Shown here: in pieces, positions 1 to 10,933 of the stretch | Position numbering within the stretch: position 1 is the stretch's first letter | How the letters are laid out: the number at the start of each line of letters is the position of its first letter | Origin: Janthinobacterium fluminis | GTDB lineage: Bacteria > Pseudomonadota > Gammaproteobacteria > Burkholderiales > Burkholderiaceae_D | Assembly: GCF_028595325.1 (NCBI RefSeq) | Contig: NZ_JAQQXR010000008.1 | Coordinates: 62,001 to 126,000 of the forward strand | DNA length: 64,000 bases | Reading direction: 5' to 3' | The notes under the pieces: generated by a model | The model's input: only the letters and a program-made list of their open reading frames with translations | The model's database searches: none | Told to the model about the DNA's origin: nothing | Translations under genes and position numbers: made by a program

Positions 1-15
1 TCAACAGCTGATGCC

Positions 16-954
16 TCACGGCGCAGCGTTGGCCAGGGCCGCGCGCAGCGCCTCGACCTGGTCGAGGACCGCCGGCCGGGTTTCCCTGGCGCGCGAGACG
101 ATTTGCATCTCGATGGCCAACTGTTGCGCCAGTTTCGCCGGCAGCGGGCGGTAGGCCACGCCGATGTGCGAGGTCGCCTGCATCGATTCCGGGCACAGGG
201 CCACCCCTTCGCCGGCGGCCACGCCGGCGAGCAGCATGGCGAAGTCCTTCGGTTCCAGGCGCCGCGGCGCCGTGTAGCCGTAATGCTTGAAGGTGCGCTC
301 GCACTTGTCGTAGAAGGCCGGGTTGTCGGTGCGCGAGAACCAGAACAGGGGCATCTCCCCGAGGTCGTCGAGCCCGACGACCGTCTTGGCGGCGGCGGGG
401 TGCCGCTCGGGCAGGATGGCGATCATCGGTTCGCAGCCCGCCGACTCGACCCGCAAGTCCTCGGCGGGCGCGACGATGTCGCCGACGATGGCGATATCGA
501 GTTCGCCGCGGCGCACGCGCTCGACCAACTGCCTAGACATGGCCCGTTCGAGCGGGCGCCCCTTGGCGAAGCCGGGATCGTTGAGCAGCGCGCTCAGCCG
601 CGGGATCATGGAGTAGTTGATGACGCGCGTTAAGCCCATGCGGACGATGTCGGCGGCCGCGTGCTCGTCGTGGAACTGGCGTGTCATTTCCTGGACGGCG
701 AGGTCCAGCCCGACGAGAAATTTGTGGGCCTCGATTTTGAACGCCTCGCCGGCGGGCGTCAGGCTGACCCGGCGCGTGTCGCGCTGGATCAGTTGCACCC
801 TCAACAGGTCTTCCAAGCCCTGGATTTGGCGCGACAGCGGCGGTTGCGACATGTTCAGCAATTCGGCCGCGCTGCGGAAGTTGAGTTCCTGCGCGACGGC
901 GAGGTAGCACTGCAGCGTGCGCGTGCTGGGCAGGTGCCTGGACAGCGTCAGCAT
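16..954 (-). CDS. LysR-family transcriptional regulator
   Basis: This 312-residue protein has the usual LysR length and layout. An N-terminal winged helix-turn-helix (about residues 14-75) contains the pattern AAELLNMSQPPLSRQIQGLE and is followed by a linker helix and a periplasmic-binding-protein-like effector domain. It probably senses a small molecule and controls a nearby or divergent gene, but the ligand cannot be read from the sequence. It lies 239 bp downstream of the MFS exporter on the same strand, so it may be transcribed with it or from its own promoter in the gap. Control of the exporter is plausible inference only. The stop codon is close to the window edge, so its downstream neighbour is not visible. 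Confidence 0.9.
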   Translation of the reverse strand: MLTLSRHLPSTRTLQCYLAVAQELNFRSAAELLNMSQPPLSRQIQGLEDLLRVQLIQRDTRRVSLTPAGEAFKIEAHKFLVGLDLAVQEMTRQFHDEHAAADIVRMGLTRVINYSMIPRLSALLNDPGFAKGRPLERAMSRQLVERVRRGELDIAIVGDIVAPAEDLRVESAGCEPMIAILPERHPAAAKTVVGLDDLGEMPLFWFSRTDNPAFYDKCERTFKHYGYTAPRRLEPKDFAMLLAGVAAGEGVALCPESMQATSHIGVAYRPLPAKLAQQLAIEMQIVSRARETRPAVLDQVEALRAALANAAP

Positions 955-1193
955 CGGTCCGCCCCGCGCCGCGCGGGCGGCCCTTTACGCCACTGCGGGG
1001 CGGCGCCCGCCCGTCCTGGCCATTTCATCGTATCAATTCGCATGGGTTCTTCACGTCTGCCTGCAATGTTCAAAAGGGTATCCGCACCCATCCGCCAAGT
1101 GTCAATCGGCAGCCGGCAAAGCTATGTTTTGCATTCAACAATATAGCAGAAGGGGCGGCGCCGTCGTGCGCAGCCGCGCCATCGGCGTGGATG

Positions 1194-2594
1194 TCAGCGG
1201 GCGCATGCGCTTGCGCCTCCCGCCGCCCGCCCCATGAAGGCGAGCGACTGGCACAGCGCCGCCAGCATCAGGGCGGCGCAGATCGCGTATACGGTGCCGG
1301 CCCGCGCCGCCAGCGCCTGGGCATCGCCGCCGGCCAGCGCGCCGAACAGGGCCACGCCCAGGGCGCCGCCGATTTGCCGCGCCGTGTTCAGGATCGCCAC
1401 CGCCGTTCCCGCCCGCTCGCCCGCCGCGCTGCCCAGCACCACCGCCGTGGTGGCGGGAATCGCCGCGCCCATGCCGAGCGTGACGAGCATCATCGCCGGC
1501 GCCATCTGCCGCAGCGCCGCACCCGCCGGCAGCATGGCCAGCCAGCCGTAGCCGGCCGCCGCCACCAGCAGGCCGGCGCCTATGGCCAGGCGGTAGCCGA
1601 GGCGGCGCACCAGGCCGGCGCTGGCCAGGTTGGCGAACATGATGACGGCCGTCAGCGGCAGGAACGCCAGCCCGGCCTGCGCCGGCGTATAGCGCAACAC
1701 ACCCTGGAAATACAGGCTGAGCACGAACATCAGGCCGTAGAAGGTGGCGCACAGCGCCGTGGCCGACAGTACCGCCGAACTGAAGGGGGCGTTGCGGAAC
1801 ATGTCGAGCGGCACCAGCGGATGGGCTGTCCGGGCCTGGCGGACCAGGAAGGCGGCGCCGCTGGCGGCGCACAGCAGCAGGCCGGCGCCGATGGCGGCGT
1901 CGGCGCGGCCCTTGCCGCCGGCCGCGATCAAGCTGGCGACGAGGGCCGTCAAGGCGACGCAGGCCAGCAACTGGCCGGGCAGGTCGAAGCCGCCCCGGCC
2001 GGTTTTCGGCGTGTCGGCGACGCGCCGCACGGCGATCAGCAGGCCGGCCAGGCACAGCGGCAGATTGATCAGGAAGATCCAGCGCCAGCCGGCCGTGCCG
2101 ACCAGCGCGCCGCCCAGCATCGGCCCGGCCGCCACGGCGAAGGCGCCCGAGGCGGACCAGATGCCGACGGCCCGCGCCCGGGCGCGCGCGTCGCCGCGGC
2201 AGGCGTGGGCTATCAAGGCTAGCGAAGTCGGCAGCACGAGCGCGCCGCCCACGCCCTGCAGCACGCGGGCCGCGATCAGGGCGCCGGCCGACGGCGCCAG
2301 CCCGCACAGCAGCGAGGCCAGCGCGAACGTGGCGAAGCCGGCCAGGAAAATCCTGCGGCTGCCGAGGCGGTCGCTGAGCACGCCGGCCGTCAGTAGCATG
2401 ACGGCCAGGGCCAGCGTGTAGGCGTCAACGATCCATTGCATCGCCGCCAGGTCGGCGCGCCATTGCTGGCCGATCTGCGGCAGGGCCAGGTTGACGATGG
2501 TGACGTCGAGCTGGATGACGACGAAGGCCAGGCTGGCGGCGGCCAGGGTCCAGCCGATGCCGGGGCCGCTTGTATGGTTTGCAGGGGAGTGCAT
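1194..2594 (-). CDS. MFS drug-efflux type transporter (DHA2 / EmrB-like)
   Basis: This integral inner-membrane protein of 466 residues has about 14 hydrophobic segments, as expected for the DHA2 branch of the major facilitator superfamily (proton-driven export of toxic compounds). Helix 1 begins at GIGWTLAAASLAFVVIQLDV, with the family acidic residue and TIVN signature of helix 1 nearby. The conserved loop motif DRLGSRR follows helix 2. A longer reading frame starts 105 bp upstream, but its extra N-terminus is polar and unlike the family. The ATG used here matches family N-termini and has a GAAAG stretch about 7 bases upstream. A decayed LysR-like remnant lies on its promoter side. The substrate is unknown. 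Confidence 0.88.
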   Translation of the reverse strand: MHSPANHTSGPGIGWTLAAASLAFVVIQLDVTIVNLALPQIGQQWRADLAAMQWIVDAYTLALAVMLLTAGVLSDRLGSRRIFLAGFATFALASLLCGLAPSAGALIAARVLQGVGGALVLPTSLALIAHACRGDARARARAVGIWSASGAFAVAAGPMLGGALVGTAGWRWIFLINLPLCLAGLLIAVRRVADTPKTGRGGFDLPGQLLACVALTALVASLIAAGGKGRADAAIGAGLLLCAASGAAFLVRQARTAHPLVPLDMFRNAPFSSAVLSATALCATFYGLMFVLSLYFQGVLRYTPAQAGLAFLPLTAVIMFANLASAGLVRRLGYRLAIGAGLLVAAAGYGWLAMLPAGAALRQMAPAMMLVTLGMGAAIPATTAVVLGSAAGERAGTAVAILNTARQIGGALGVALFGALAGGDAQALAARAGTVYAICAALMLAALCQSLAFMGRAAGGASACAR

Positions 2595-2697
2595 GGGTGA
2601 TCTTTCAGGGAGAAATGCGGTCCCCATTGTCTGGCTAAGCGGCGAGGCGATAAATGGGCTGGAATTTCTTTGATTTCTAACTATGGGTTTGTAATGC

Positions 2698-2826
2698 ATG
2701 GATACGCTGCCCGTGGCGGGCTAGCGCCTGCGGCAACTGGAACGCCCGGGTGTGCGCCTGATCAAGCGCGGCGGCCGCGTTTTGCGCATCGCGAAAGCTG
2801 CCGCCGCGCGCACGGTAGGCGTATAA
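2698..2826 (+). pseudogene. Probable remnant of a LysR-type regulator gene
   Basis: In one frame the sequence reads MDTLPVAG, then a TAG stop, then RLRQLERPGVRLIKRGGR and about 15 more residues before a TAA. The second part resembles the end of a LysR helix-turn-helix (pattern R-x-LE-x-LG-x-x-LF-x-R-x-x-R). MDTL is a common LysR N-terminus, and both parts are in the same frame. The simplest reading is an internal deletion plus truncation of a regulator that was once divergent from the MFS gene. The TAA overlaps the -10 box of the thiamine operon. The match is short, so chance similarity is possible. Confidence 0.38.
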
Positions 2827-2827
2827 T
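2799..2827 (+). promoter_or_regulatory. Probable sigma70 promoter of the thi operon
   Basis: A perfect TATAAT lies at 2822-2827, about 20 bases before the riboswitch begins. The expected -35 position holds only a weak match (TGCCGC at 2799-2804). Transcription would start near 2834, which places the whole TPP aptamer in the leader RNA. Confidence 0.55.
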
Positions 2828-2845
2828 GGCTGCGCTGCCGAAAGG

Positions 2846-2945
2846 CGGCAACGCTAGGGGTCCTGCAAGTCGCAACGCGGCGCGCGGGTGAGAAATACCC
2901 TCCGAACCTGATCTGGATAATGCCAGCGAAGGGAAGCTGTAGGAA
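2846..2945 (+). promoter_or_regulatory. TPP riboswitch (THI element)
   Basis: The conserved THI-element blocks are present in order: AGGGGTCCTGC near 2856-2866, GGGTGAGAAATACCC at 2886-2900, and CCGAACCTGATCTGGATAAT at 2902-2921, followed by GCCAGCGAAGGGA. This aptamer binds thiamine pyrophosphate and lowers expression of the downstream genes when the vitamin is plentiful. It lies about 70 bases upstream of thiC, and that gap contains the expression platform and an AAGGAG ribosome binding site. No clear U-tract terminator is visible between aptamer and start codon, so control is more likely at translation initiation. That last point is inference. Confidence 0.95.
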
Positions 2946-2978
2946 GCGCCGTCCGTCGGCGTTGCCGAACCTCCTTAG

Positions 2979-4931
<1,953 letters not shown>

Positions 4932-4936
4932 GCGCG

Positions 4937-5140
4937 ATGATCACCATTTTTCTCAACGGCGCGCCGCGCCAGGTGCCGCCGCAGCACACGCTGGACGAGC
5001 TGGTCGAGGCGCTGGAACTGGGCGGCCAGGCGCTGGCGCTGGCCGTCAACCGCGCCGTCGTGCCGCGCCGGCGCTGGGCGGAGCAAGTGTTGCAGGCACA
5101 GGACCAGGTCGATATCGTGCGCGCCATCGGTGGCGGCTAA
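4937..5140 (+). CDS. thiS: Sulfur carrier protein ThiS
   Basis: A 67-residue ubiquitin-like protein ending in Gly-Gly (…RAIGGG). The C-terminus is adenylated and then thiocarboxylated to deliver sulfur to ThiG during thiazole synthesis. The N-terminus [14 protein letters not shown] and the terminal diglycine are typical, and the length is normal. The start lies 5 bases after the thiC stop, and translation is probably coupled. The adenylating enzyme ThiF is not in the window. Confidence 0.95.
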   Translation: MITIFLNGAPRQVPPQHTLDELVEALELGGQALALAVNRAVVPRRRWAEQVLQAQDQVDIVRAIGGG

Positions 5141-5156
5141 CTTACAGGAGAACACC

Positions 5157-5941
<785 letters not shown>

Positions 5942-5945
<4 letters not shown>

Positions 5946-6718
5946 CGCCGCCGGTGCTGGTGTTCGCCGGCGTCGACCCGTCCGGCGGCGCCGGCATCGC
6001 CGCCGACGTCCTGGCCATCGCGGCCCAGGGCGGCCACGCGATGCCGGTGGTCACGGCGCTGACGGTGCAGGACAACGACCGGGTGTTCGGCGTGCTGCCG
6101 GTGGACGCCGGCACGGTGCGGCGCCAGGCGCTGGCGCTGATCGACAAGATCGCCGTCGGCGCCGTCAAGATCGGCATTCCCGGCAACGCCGCCAACGCCC
6201 AGGCGATCGCCGAGGTGATCGCCTTGCTGCGCGCGCGCCAGCCCGGGCTGCCGGTGGTGCTGGACCCGGTGCTGGCCAGCGGCAATGGCGACGCCCTGTC
6301 GCGCGAGGACGCCGTCAAGGCGCTGGCGCCGCTGCTCCCGCTGGCCACGCTGATCGTGCCGAACCTGCCGGAGGCGGCCCTGCTCGGCGGCGTCGCCGGC
6401 GTCGCCGAGCAGGCCGCCGTGCTGCGCGGGCGCGGCTGCCGCCACGTGCTCGTCACCGGCGGCCACGCCGACGGCGCGCTGGTGTACAACAGCTGGTTCG
6501 GCCCGGACGGCCGGCGCGACTGGCAGTTCGAGCGCCTGGACGGCGCCTTCCACGGCAGCGGCTGCACGCTGGCCAGCGCCATCGCCGCCCGCCTGGCGCG
6601 GGGCCAGGCGATGGCCGCCGCGCTGGCCGACGCGCAGGGCTACTGCCAGCGGGCGCTGGCGGCCGCCTACCCGATCGCGCCCGGCCAATGGATGCCGCAG
6701 CGCCTATGCCTGACATGA
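5942..6718 (+). CDS. thiD: Hydroxymethylpyrimidine / phosphomethylpyrimidine kinase ThiD
   Basis: A 258-residue ribokinase-fold enzyme that phosphorylates HMP and HMP phosphate to HMP pyrophosphate. Family features are [16 protein letters not shown] at the N-terminus, the [12 protein letters not shown] block, and the C-terminal anion-hole motif [17 protein letters not shown] with the catalytic-site Gly-Ser-Gly-Cys. The start ATG overlaps the thiG stop by four bases, which implies translational coupling. The frame could be extended upstream inside thiG, but only this start fits family length. Confidence 0.95.
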
Positions 6719-6729
6719 AAGGAAACATG

Positions 6730-7353
6730 ATGCGCGGACTTTACCTCGTCACCCCGAACTGGGACGACACCGACAAACTGCTGGACGTCACCGGGCGGGC
6801 GCTGGCCGCCGGCGTCGCGCTGCTGCAATACCGCCACAAGAGCGCCGACCCGGCGCTGCGGCGCGAGCAGGCCGGGGCCTTGCTGCAACTGTGCCGCCGC
6901 TACGCCTGCCCGCTGGTCATCAACGATTTTGTCGCCCTGTGCCAGGAGTTGGACGCCGACGGCGTCCACGTCGGCGGCGGCGACGCCGGCGTGGCGCAGG
7001 TGCGCGCCGCGCTGGGCGCCGGCAAGATCGTCGGCGCCTCCTGCTACGGCGAGCTGGCGCTGGCGCACGCGGCGCAGGCGGCCGGCGCCAGTTACGTCGC
7101 CTTCGGCGGCTTCTACCCCTCGCTGGTCAAGCAGTACCCGGTGACGACGGCGCCGGACCTCGTCGTCGCGGCGAAACGCGCCATCGCCCTGCCTTGCGTG
7201 GTGATAGGCGGCATGACGCCGGCCAACGCGGCGCCGCTGGCCGCGCGCGGCGCCGACATGGTGGCCGCCATCAGCAGCGTCTATCTGGCGCCGGACCCGG
7301 CGGCAGCGGTCGGCGATTTCAATGCTCTTTTTACATCAAAAGATCCGGGCTGA
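6730..7353 (+). CDS. thiE: Thiamine-phosphate synthase ThiE
   Basis: A 207-residue TIM-barrel enzyme that couples HMP pyrophosphate with thiazole phosphate to give thiamine monophosphate. Visible motifs are GLYLVTP at the N-terminus, LLQYRHKSAD, the acidic and glycine-rich stretch GVHVGGGDAGV, and the phosphate-binding block CVVIGGMTPANA. Three ATGs lie close together at 6715, 6727 and 6730. The last is chosen because AAAGGA at 6718-6723 is then six bases away. It is the last gene of the riboswitch-controlled operon. Thiamine monophosphate kinase ThiL is not in the window. Confidence 0.94.
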   Translation: MRGLYLVTPNWDDTDKLLDVTGRALAAGVALLQYRHKSADPALRREQAGALLQLCRRYACPLVINDFVALCQELDADGVHVGGGDAGVAQVRAALGAGKIVGASCYGELALAHAAQAAGASYVAFGGFYPSLVKQYPVTTAPDLVVAAKRAIALPCVVIGGMTPANAAPLAARGADMVAAISSVYLAPDPAAAVGDFNALFTSKDPG

Positions 7354-7379
7354 GCGTGTCGGCGGCGGCGGGATCGGCT

Positions 7380-7385
7380 TATAAT
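7380..7385 (+). promoter_or_regulatory. -10 box for the receiver-ANTAR gene
   Basis: A perfect TATAAT lies 30 bases before the start codon at 7416. The corresponding -35 position (about 7357-7362) has no convincing match. It suggests that this gene is not simply the tail of the thi operon. Confidence 0.45.
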
Positions 7386-7415
7386 GCCCCCGTCGACACT
7401 GTTTTATACCCCCCT

Positions 7416-8048
7416 ATGAGCCCAACTAGCACCACCAAACGACTGATCCTGATTGTCGACGACGACCAACTGTTGCTCGAATTCCTGGGCGAAGTGCTGC
7501 GCCACGCCGGTCACGAGACGGTGCTGGCCTGCTCGGCCGAGGACGCGCTCAAGCAAATCGCCGTGCGCGAGCCGGACCTGGCCCTGCTCGACATCCACAT
7601 GCCCGGCATGTCCGGCCTGGACCTGGCCAAGCGTTTGCACGCCGACACGGCGGTGCCGTTCATGTTCCTCTCCGGCAGCGGCGACAGCGATTCGGGCAAG
7701 CAGGCCGCCGCCTACGGCGCCGTCGGCTATGTCGTCAAGCCGGTCGACGAGGCGCGCCTGATGCCCGCCTTCGAGGCGGGCCTGGCGCGCGCCGACGAAA
7801 TCCGCCAATTGCGCCGCACCGAGCTGAACCTGAACTCGGCGCTGGCCGCCGGGCGCGAAACCAGCCTGGCCGTCGGCCTGTTGATGGGCAAATTCCAGAC
7901 GGACCGCAACACCGCCTTCGAGGTGCTGCGCGACCACGCCCGTTCGAGCCGGCGCAAGATCAACGAGATCGCCAACCAGTTGCTGGCCGCCGAGGAAACC
8001 CTGAACAGCCTGCACGGCGCCTTCAGCGCGCGCCACAAAGGGAAGTAA
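7416..8048 (+). CDS. Response regulator with C-terminal ANTAR RNA-binding domain
   Basis: A 210-residue two-domain protein. Residues about 9-125 form a CheY-type receiver with the acidic pair in LIVDDDQ, the phospho-acceptor in LALLDIHMPGMSG, a Ser switch residue in FLSGSG, and the conserved Lys in VVKPVD. Residues about 140-200 match an ANTAR domain (LAVGLLMGKF, then AFEVLRDHAR, then KINEIANQLL). ANTAR proteins bind paired hexaloop hairpins in mRNA leaders and prevent early termination. No histidine kinase is adjacent, and the target RNA is not evident. A lone receiver gene follows 256 bases later. The longer frame extending upstream into thiE is not needed. Confidence 0.9.
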   Translation: MSPTSTTKRLILIVDDDQLLLEFLGEVLRHAGHETVLACSAEDALKQIAVREPDLALLDIHMPGMSGLDLAKRLHADTAVPFMFLSGSGDSDSGKQAAAYGAVGYVVKPVDEARLMPAFEAGLARADEIRQLRRTELNLNSALAAGRETSLAVGLLMGKFQTDRNTAFEVLRDHARSSRRKINEIANQLLAAEETLNSLHGAFSARHKGK

Positions 8049-8304
8049 GCGTTGCGCCGGCGCCGCAGCCGGTCCGCTGCGGCGGCGATTGTGGTTGCTT
8101 TGCGAAAAAATTGATGTAGACTAAATTTTGTCGCGGACGGTGCGGCGGGCGGCGTCAGCCAGCCCGGCCCGGCCCCCCGGCCCGCCGTTCCCCGGCCGCC
8201 TTTCCCCTGCGGCCACACTCTATCCCTCGGCCCAACTCCGCCGATCCGCATATCGACATGGAACTCTGCGCGCCGGCTGGCGCGCGGACAGGGGGAGTTT
8301 GTAC

Positions 8305-8724
8305 ATGAACACCATCACTTCGGCGCCCGCCGCGGCGGCGCCGCAACAGCGCAGCGTGCTGCACATCGACGGCGACGGCCGTGCCGCGCTGCTGCTGGCC
8401 ACGCTGCTGATGCCGGAGGCGCGGGTGACCCACGCGGCCACCCTGGCGGCGGCCGCGCGGGCGATCCGCCACGGCAGCTTCCATTTGGTCGTGCTCGACC
8501 CCGACCTGCCCGACGGCGACGGCGCCGCCCTGCTCGACGTGCTGCAGTGCGCGGCGGCGCCGCCGCCCGTGCTGCTGTATGCGGCGCGCGACAGCATCTG
8601 GCGCGGCGCCGCCAGCGCCGCGCTGCTCAAGCCGGCCACCTCGGCGCGGCAGTTGTGGCACACGCTGGCGCATCTGCTCGACGCCGGCGCGGCGCAAACA
8701 GTATCCACGCCGGCGCCGTCTTGA
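8305..8724 (+). CDS. Stand-alone receiver (CheY-like) domain protein
   Basis: A 139-residue protein that is almost only a receiver domain. It has an acidic pair in LHIDGDG, a candidate phospho-acceptor Asp in LVVLDPDLPDGDG, and a Lys in LLKPAT. The Ser/Thr switch residue appears to be Ala (LLYAARDS). There is no DNA-binding or enzymatic output domain. Such proteins act by protein contact or as phosphate sinks. GGGGGAG lies about nine bases before the ATG. It follows a receiver-ANTAR gene, and a functional link is possible but unproven. The partner kinase is not in the window. Confidence 0.75.
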   Translation: MNTITSAPAAAAPQQRSVLHIDGDGRAALLLATLLMPEARVTHAATLAAAARAIRHGSFHLVVLDPDLPDGDGAALLDVLQCAAAPPPVLLYAARDSIWRGAASAALLKPATSARQLWHTLAHLLDAGAAQTVSTPAPS

Positions 8725-8785
8725 TATGATGGGCGGGCCCGGCGCCAGTGCGGCCCCGGTACCCCTATCTGACAGGACAAAACAC

Positions 8786-9892
8786 ATGAAAACCAGAGCA
8801 GCGATTGCTTGGAAGGCGGGACAGCCGCTGACGATTGAAGAAGTTGAGCTGGGCGGTCCCCGCGAAGGCGAGGTGCTGGTCGAAATCAAGGCCACCGGCA
8901 TCTGCCACACCGATTACTACACGCTGTCCGGCGCCGATCCGGAAGGCATCTTCCCGGCCATCCTCGGCCACGAGGGCGCCGGCGTCGTCGTCGACGTCGG
9001 CCCCGGCGTGAAAACGCTGCGCAAGGACGACCACGTGATTCCGCTGTACACGCCGGAATGCCGCCAGTGCAAATTCTGCCTGTCGCAGAAAACCAATCTG
9101 TGCCAGTCGATCCGCTCGACCCAGGGGCGCGGCCTGATGCCGGACGCGACCTCGCGCTTTTCCATCGACGGCCAGCCCATCTACCACTACATGGGCACCT
9201 CGACCTTTTCCAACTACATCGTCGTGCCGGAAATCGCGCTGGCGAAGATCCGCTCCGACGCACCCTTCGACAAGGTCTGCTACATCGGTTGCGGCGTCAC
9301 CACCGGCGTCGGCGCCGTGCTGTTCACGGCCAAGGTCGAGGCGGGCGCGAACGTCGTCGTGTTCGGCCTGGGCGGCATCGGCCTGAACGTGATCCAGGCG
9401 GCGAAAATGGTCGGCGCCGACAAGATCATCGGCGTCGACATCAACCCGGCGCGCCAGGAGATGGCGCGCAAGTTCGGCATGACCCATTTCATCAACCCGA
9501 AGGAAGTCGAGAACGTCGTCGACGCCATCGTCCAGCTGACCGACGGCGGCGCCGACTACAGCTTCGAGTGCATCGGCAACACGACGACGATGCGCCAGGC
9601 GCTGGAGTGCTGCCACAAGGGCTGGGGCCAGTCCATCATCATCGGCGTGGCGGCGGCCGGCCAGGAAATCTCGACGCGGCCGTTCCAGCTGGTCACCGGG
9701 CGGGTCTGGAAGGGCTCGGCCTTCGGCGGCGCGCGCGGCCGCACCGACGTGCCGAAGATCGTCGACTGGTATATGGAGGGCAAGCTCAACATCGACGACC
9801 TGATCACCCACCGCCTGCCGCTGGAGCGCATCAACGAAGGCTTTGATTTGATGAAGAGCGGCGAATCGATACGCTCGGTAGTTCTCTACTAA
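8786..9892 (+). CDS. frmA: S-(hydroxymethyl)glutathione dehydrogenase / class III alcohol dehydrogenase
   Basis: A 368-residue zinc alcohol dehydrogenase that oxidises the glutathione adduct of formaldehyde with NAD+. Catalytic zinc ligands are Cys40 (in GICHTD) and His62 (in GHEGAG), plus a Cys in CYIGCGVTTG. The structural zinc loop is Cys92-x2-Cys95-x2-Cys98-x7-Cys106. The NAD-binding motif is FGLGGIGLN. Length and class III signature residues fit FrmA/AdhC well. The start is preceded by GACAGGAC. The usual companion S-formylglutathione hydrolase is absent; a strong terminator and a PEP-CTERM gene follow instead, so the gene is probably monocistronic. Confidence 0.96.
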   Translation: MKTRAAIAWKAGQPLTIEEVELGGPREGEVLVEIKATGICHTDYYTLSGADPEGIFPAILGHEGAGVVVDVGPGVKTLRKDDHVIPLYTPECRQCKFCLSQKTNLCQSIRSTQGRGLMPDATSRFSIDGQPIYHYMGTSTFSNYIVVPEIALAKIRSDAPFDKVCYIGCGVTTGVGAVLFTAKVEAGANVVVFGLGGIGLNVIQAAKMVGADKIIGVDINPARQEMARKFGMTHFINPKEVENVVDAIVQLTDGGADYSFECIGNTTTMRQALECCHKGWGQSIIIGVAAAGQEISTRPFQLVTGRVWKGSAFGGARGRTDVPKIVDWYMEGKLNIDDLITHRLPLERINEGFDLMKSGESIRSVVLY

Positions 9893-9907
9893 TAACAAAA
9901 ATCCATT

Positions 9908-9948
9908 GCGGCGCAGCGGGCCAGTCCCGCCGCGCCGCTTTTTTTTTG
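9908..9948 (+). terminator. Intrinsic terminator after frmA
   Basis: A GC-rich 13-bp stem with one mismatch (GCGGCGCAGCGGG pairs with CCCGCCGCGCCGC) and a CCAGT loop is followed directly by nine T residues. It starts 15 bases after the frmA stop. Confidence 0.93.
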
Positions 9949-10137
9949 TCCGGCGCCGAGGCGGCGGGCAAGGCGCGGAGCATAAAAGTAGTCAGACCGA
10001 CAATAAATATTTTAATATTTGCAATTAATTGTGTATATTGCCATCTGTTCTTTTATTTACAATAGAAGCGACAGGCGGGCGTATGCCTCCGCCCTGGAAG
10101 GTGTGCGATCTTTCTTATAATTAATTGGAGTGGATAA

Positions 10138-10836
10138 ATGAAAAAATCTCTTTTTGCCCTGGCCATCACGGCACTGCTGAGTGTCGGCGCGGTTTCACAG
10201 GCCCAGGCGGCCGTCAAGACGGTGACGTACACGGCCGACCGTGCCATCGGCGCGACCAACTGGAACGCGGTGCTGGGCCTGGGCAAGTTCGACACCTCGC
10301 TGGGCACGCTGACCTCCATCAAATTCGCGCTGGGCGGCCTGCTGCAAGGCGTAGGGAAGTCGGAAAGCCTGGACGCCAGCGCAACGGATGTGACCTTGAA
10401 GCTGGCCGCGACCTTGACCTTGTACCGTCCCGACGCCAGTGCGCTCGTTATCACCAACCCCTTGTTTACGCAGCAATTTTCCTTCACGGCCTTCGACGGC
10501 AACATCGATTTCGCCGGCACCTCGGGCGGCAGCACGGGCCTGCGTTCGACCACCGGCTTCAATTCCTTCACCAGCAGCCAGGCCAGCGACTTCGCGCTGT
10601 TCTCGGCGCTGGGTGGCGGCATCATCAATCTGGGCCTGGACGCGGCCGGCACGTCGACCGTTTCCGGCGCGGGCAACCTGGTGAGCATGTTCCAAACCTC
10701 GGCCGGCGGCAATGTCGCCGTGACGTATGAATACATCGCGGCCGTTCCCGAACCGGAAACCTATGCGATGCTGCTGGGCGGCCTGTTGCTGGTCGGCGCC
10801 GCGGCGCGCCGCAAAGCGGCGCAAGCGAAGGCGTAA
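10138..10836 (+). CDS. PEP-CTERM sorting-domain exported protein
   Basis: A 232-residue protein with a Sec signal peptide (MKKSLFALAITALLSVG, cleavage near AQAA). A Ser/Thr/Gly-rich beta-type body follows, and the C-terminus is a PEP-CTERM sorting signal: VPEPETYAMLLGG, a hydrophobic helix, then an Arg-rich tail. Exosortase recognises this signal, removes it, and releases or anchors the protein at the outer surface. The body resembles the choice-of-anchor type PEP-CTERM proteins. Exosortase and the polysaccharide cluster are not in the window. The 190 bases upstream are unusually AT-rich, with an AATATTTTAATATT palindrome and a TTGGAG ribosome binding site. The function is unknown. Confidence 0.85.
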   Translation: MKKSLFALAITALLSVGAVSQAQAAVKTVTYTADRAIGATNWNAVLGLGKFDTSLGTLTSIKFALGGLLQGVGKSESLDASATDVTLKLAATLTLYRPDASALVITNPLFTQQFSFTAFDGNIDFAGTSGGSTGLRSTTGFNSFTSSQASDFALFSALGGGIINLGLDAAGTSTVSGAGNLVSMFQTSAGGNVAVTYEYIAAVPEPETYAMLLGGLLLVGAAARRKAAQAKA

Positions 10837-10921
10837 GCGTGGTTTGTGCCGGGCCGGGCCGCAAGCCGGCCCGGCCCGGCCGCGCGCCGCAGGCGGTCGT
10901 CAAGGCGCCACCCCGTCCCGG

Positions 10922-10927
10922 TATAAT
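10922..10927 (+). promoter_or_regulatory. -10 box directly before uvrD (leaderless start likely)
   Basis: TATAAT ends only six bases before the uvrD ATG at 10934. Initiation from this box would begin at or next to the A of the start codon. No ribosome binding site lies between them, which fits a leaderless mRNA. Confidence 0.5.
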
Positions 10928-10933
10928 CACGGG

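Noticed and set aside
9949-10137. sigma54 promoter upstream of the PEP-CTERM gene
   Set aside because: No GG-N10-GC element could be found in the AT-rich spacer; GGAAGGTGTGCGAT does not have the right spacing.
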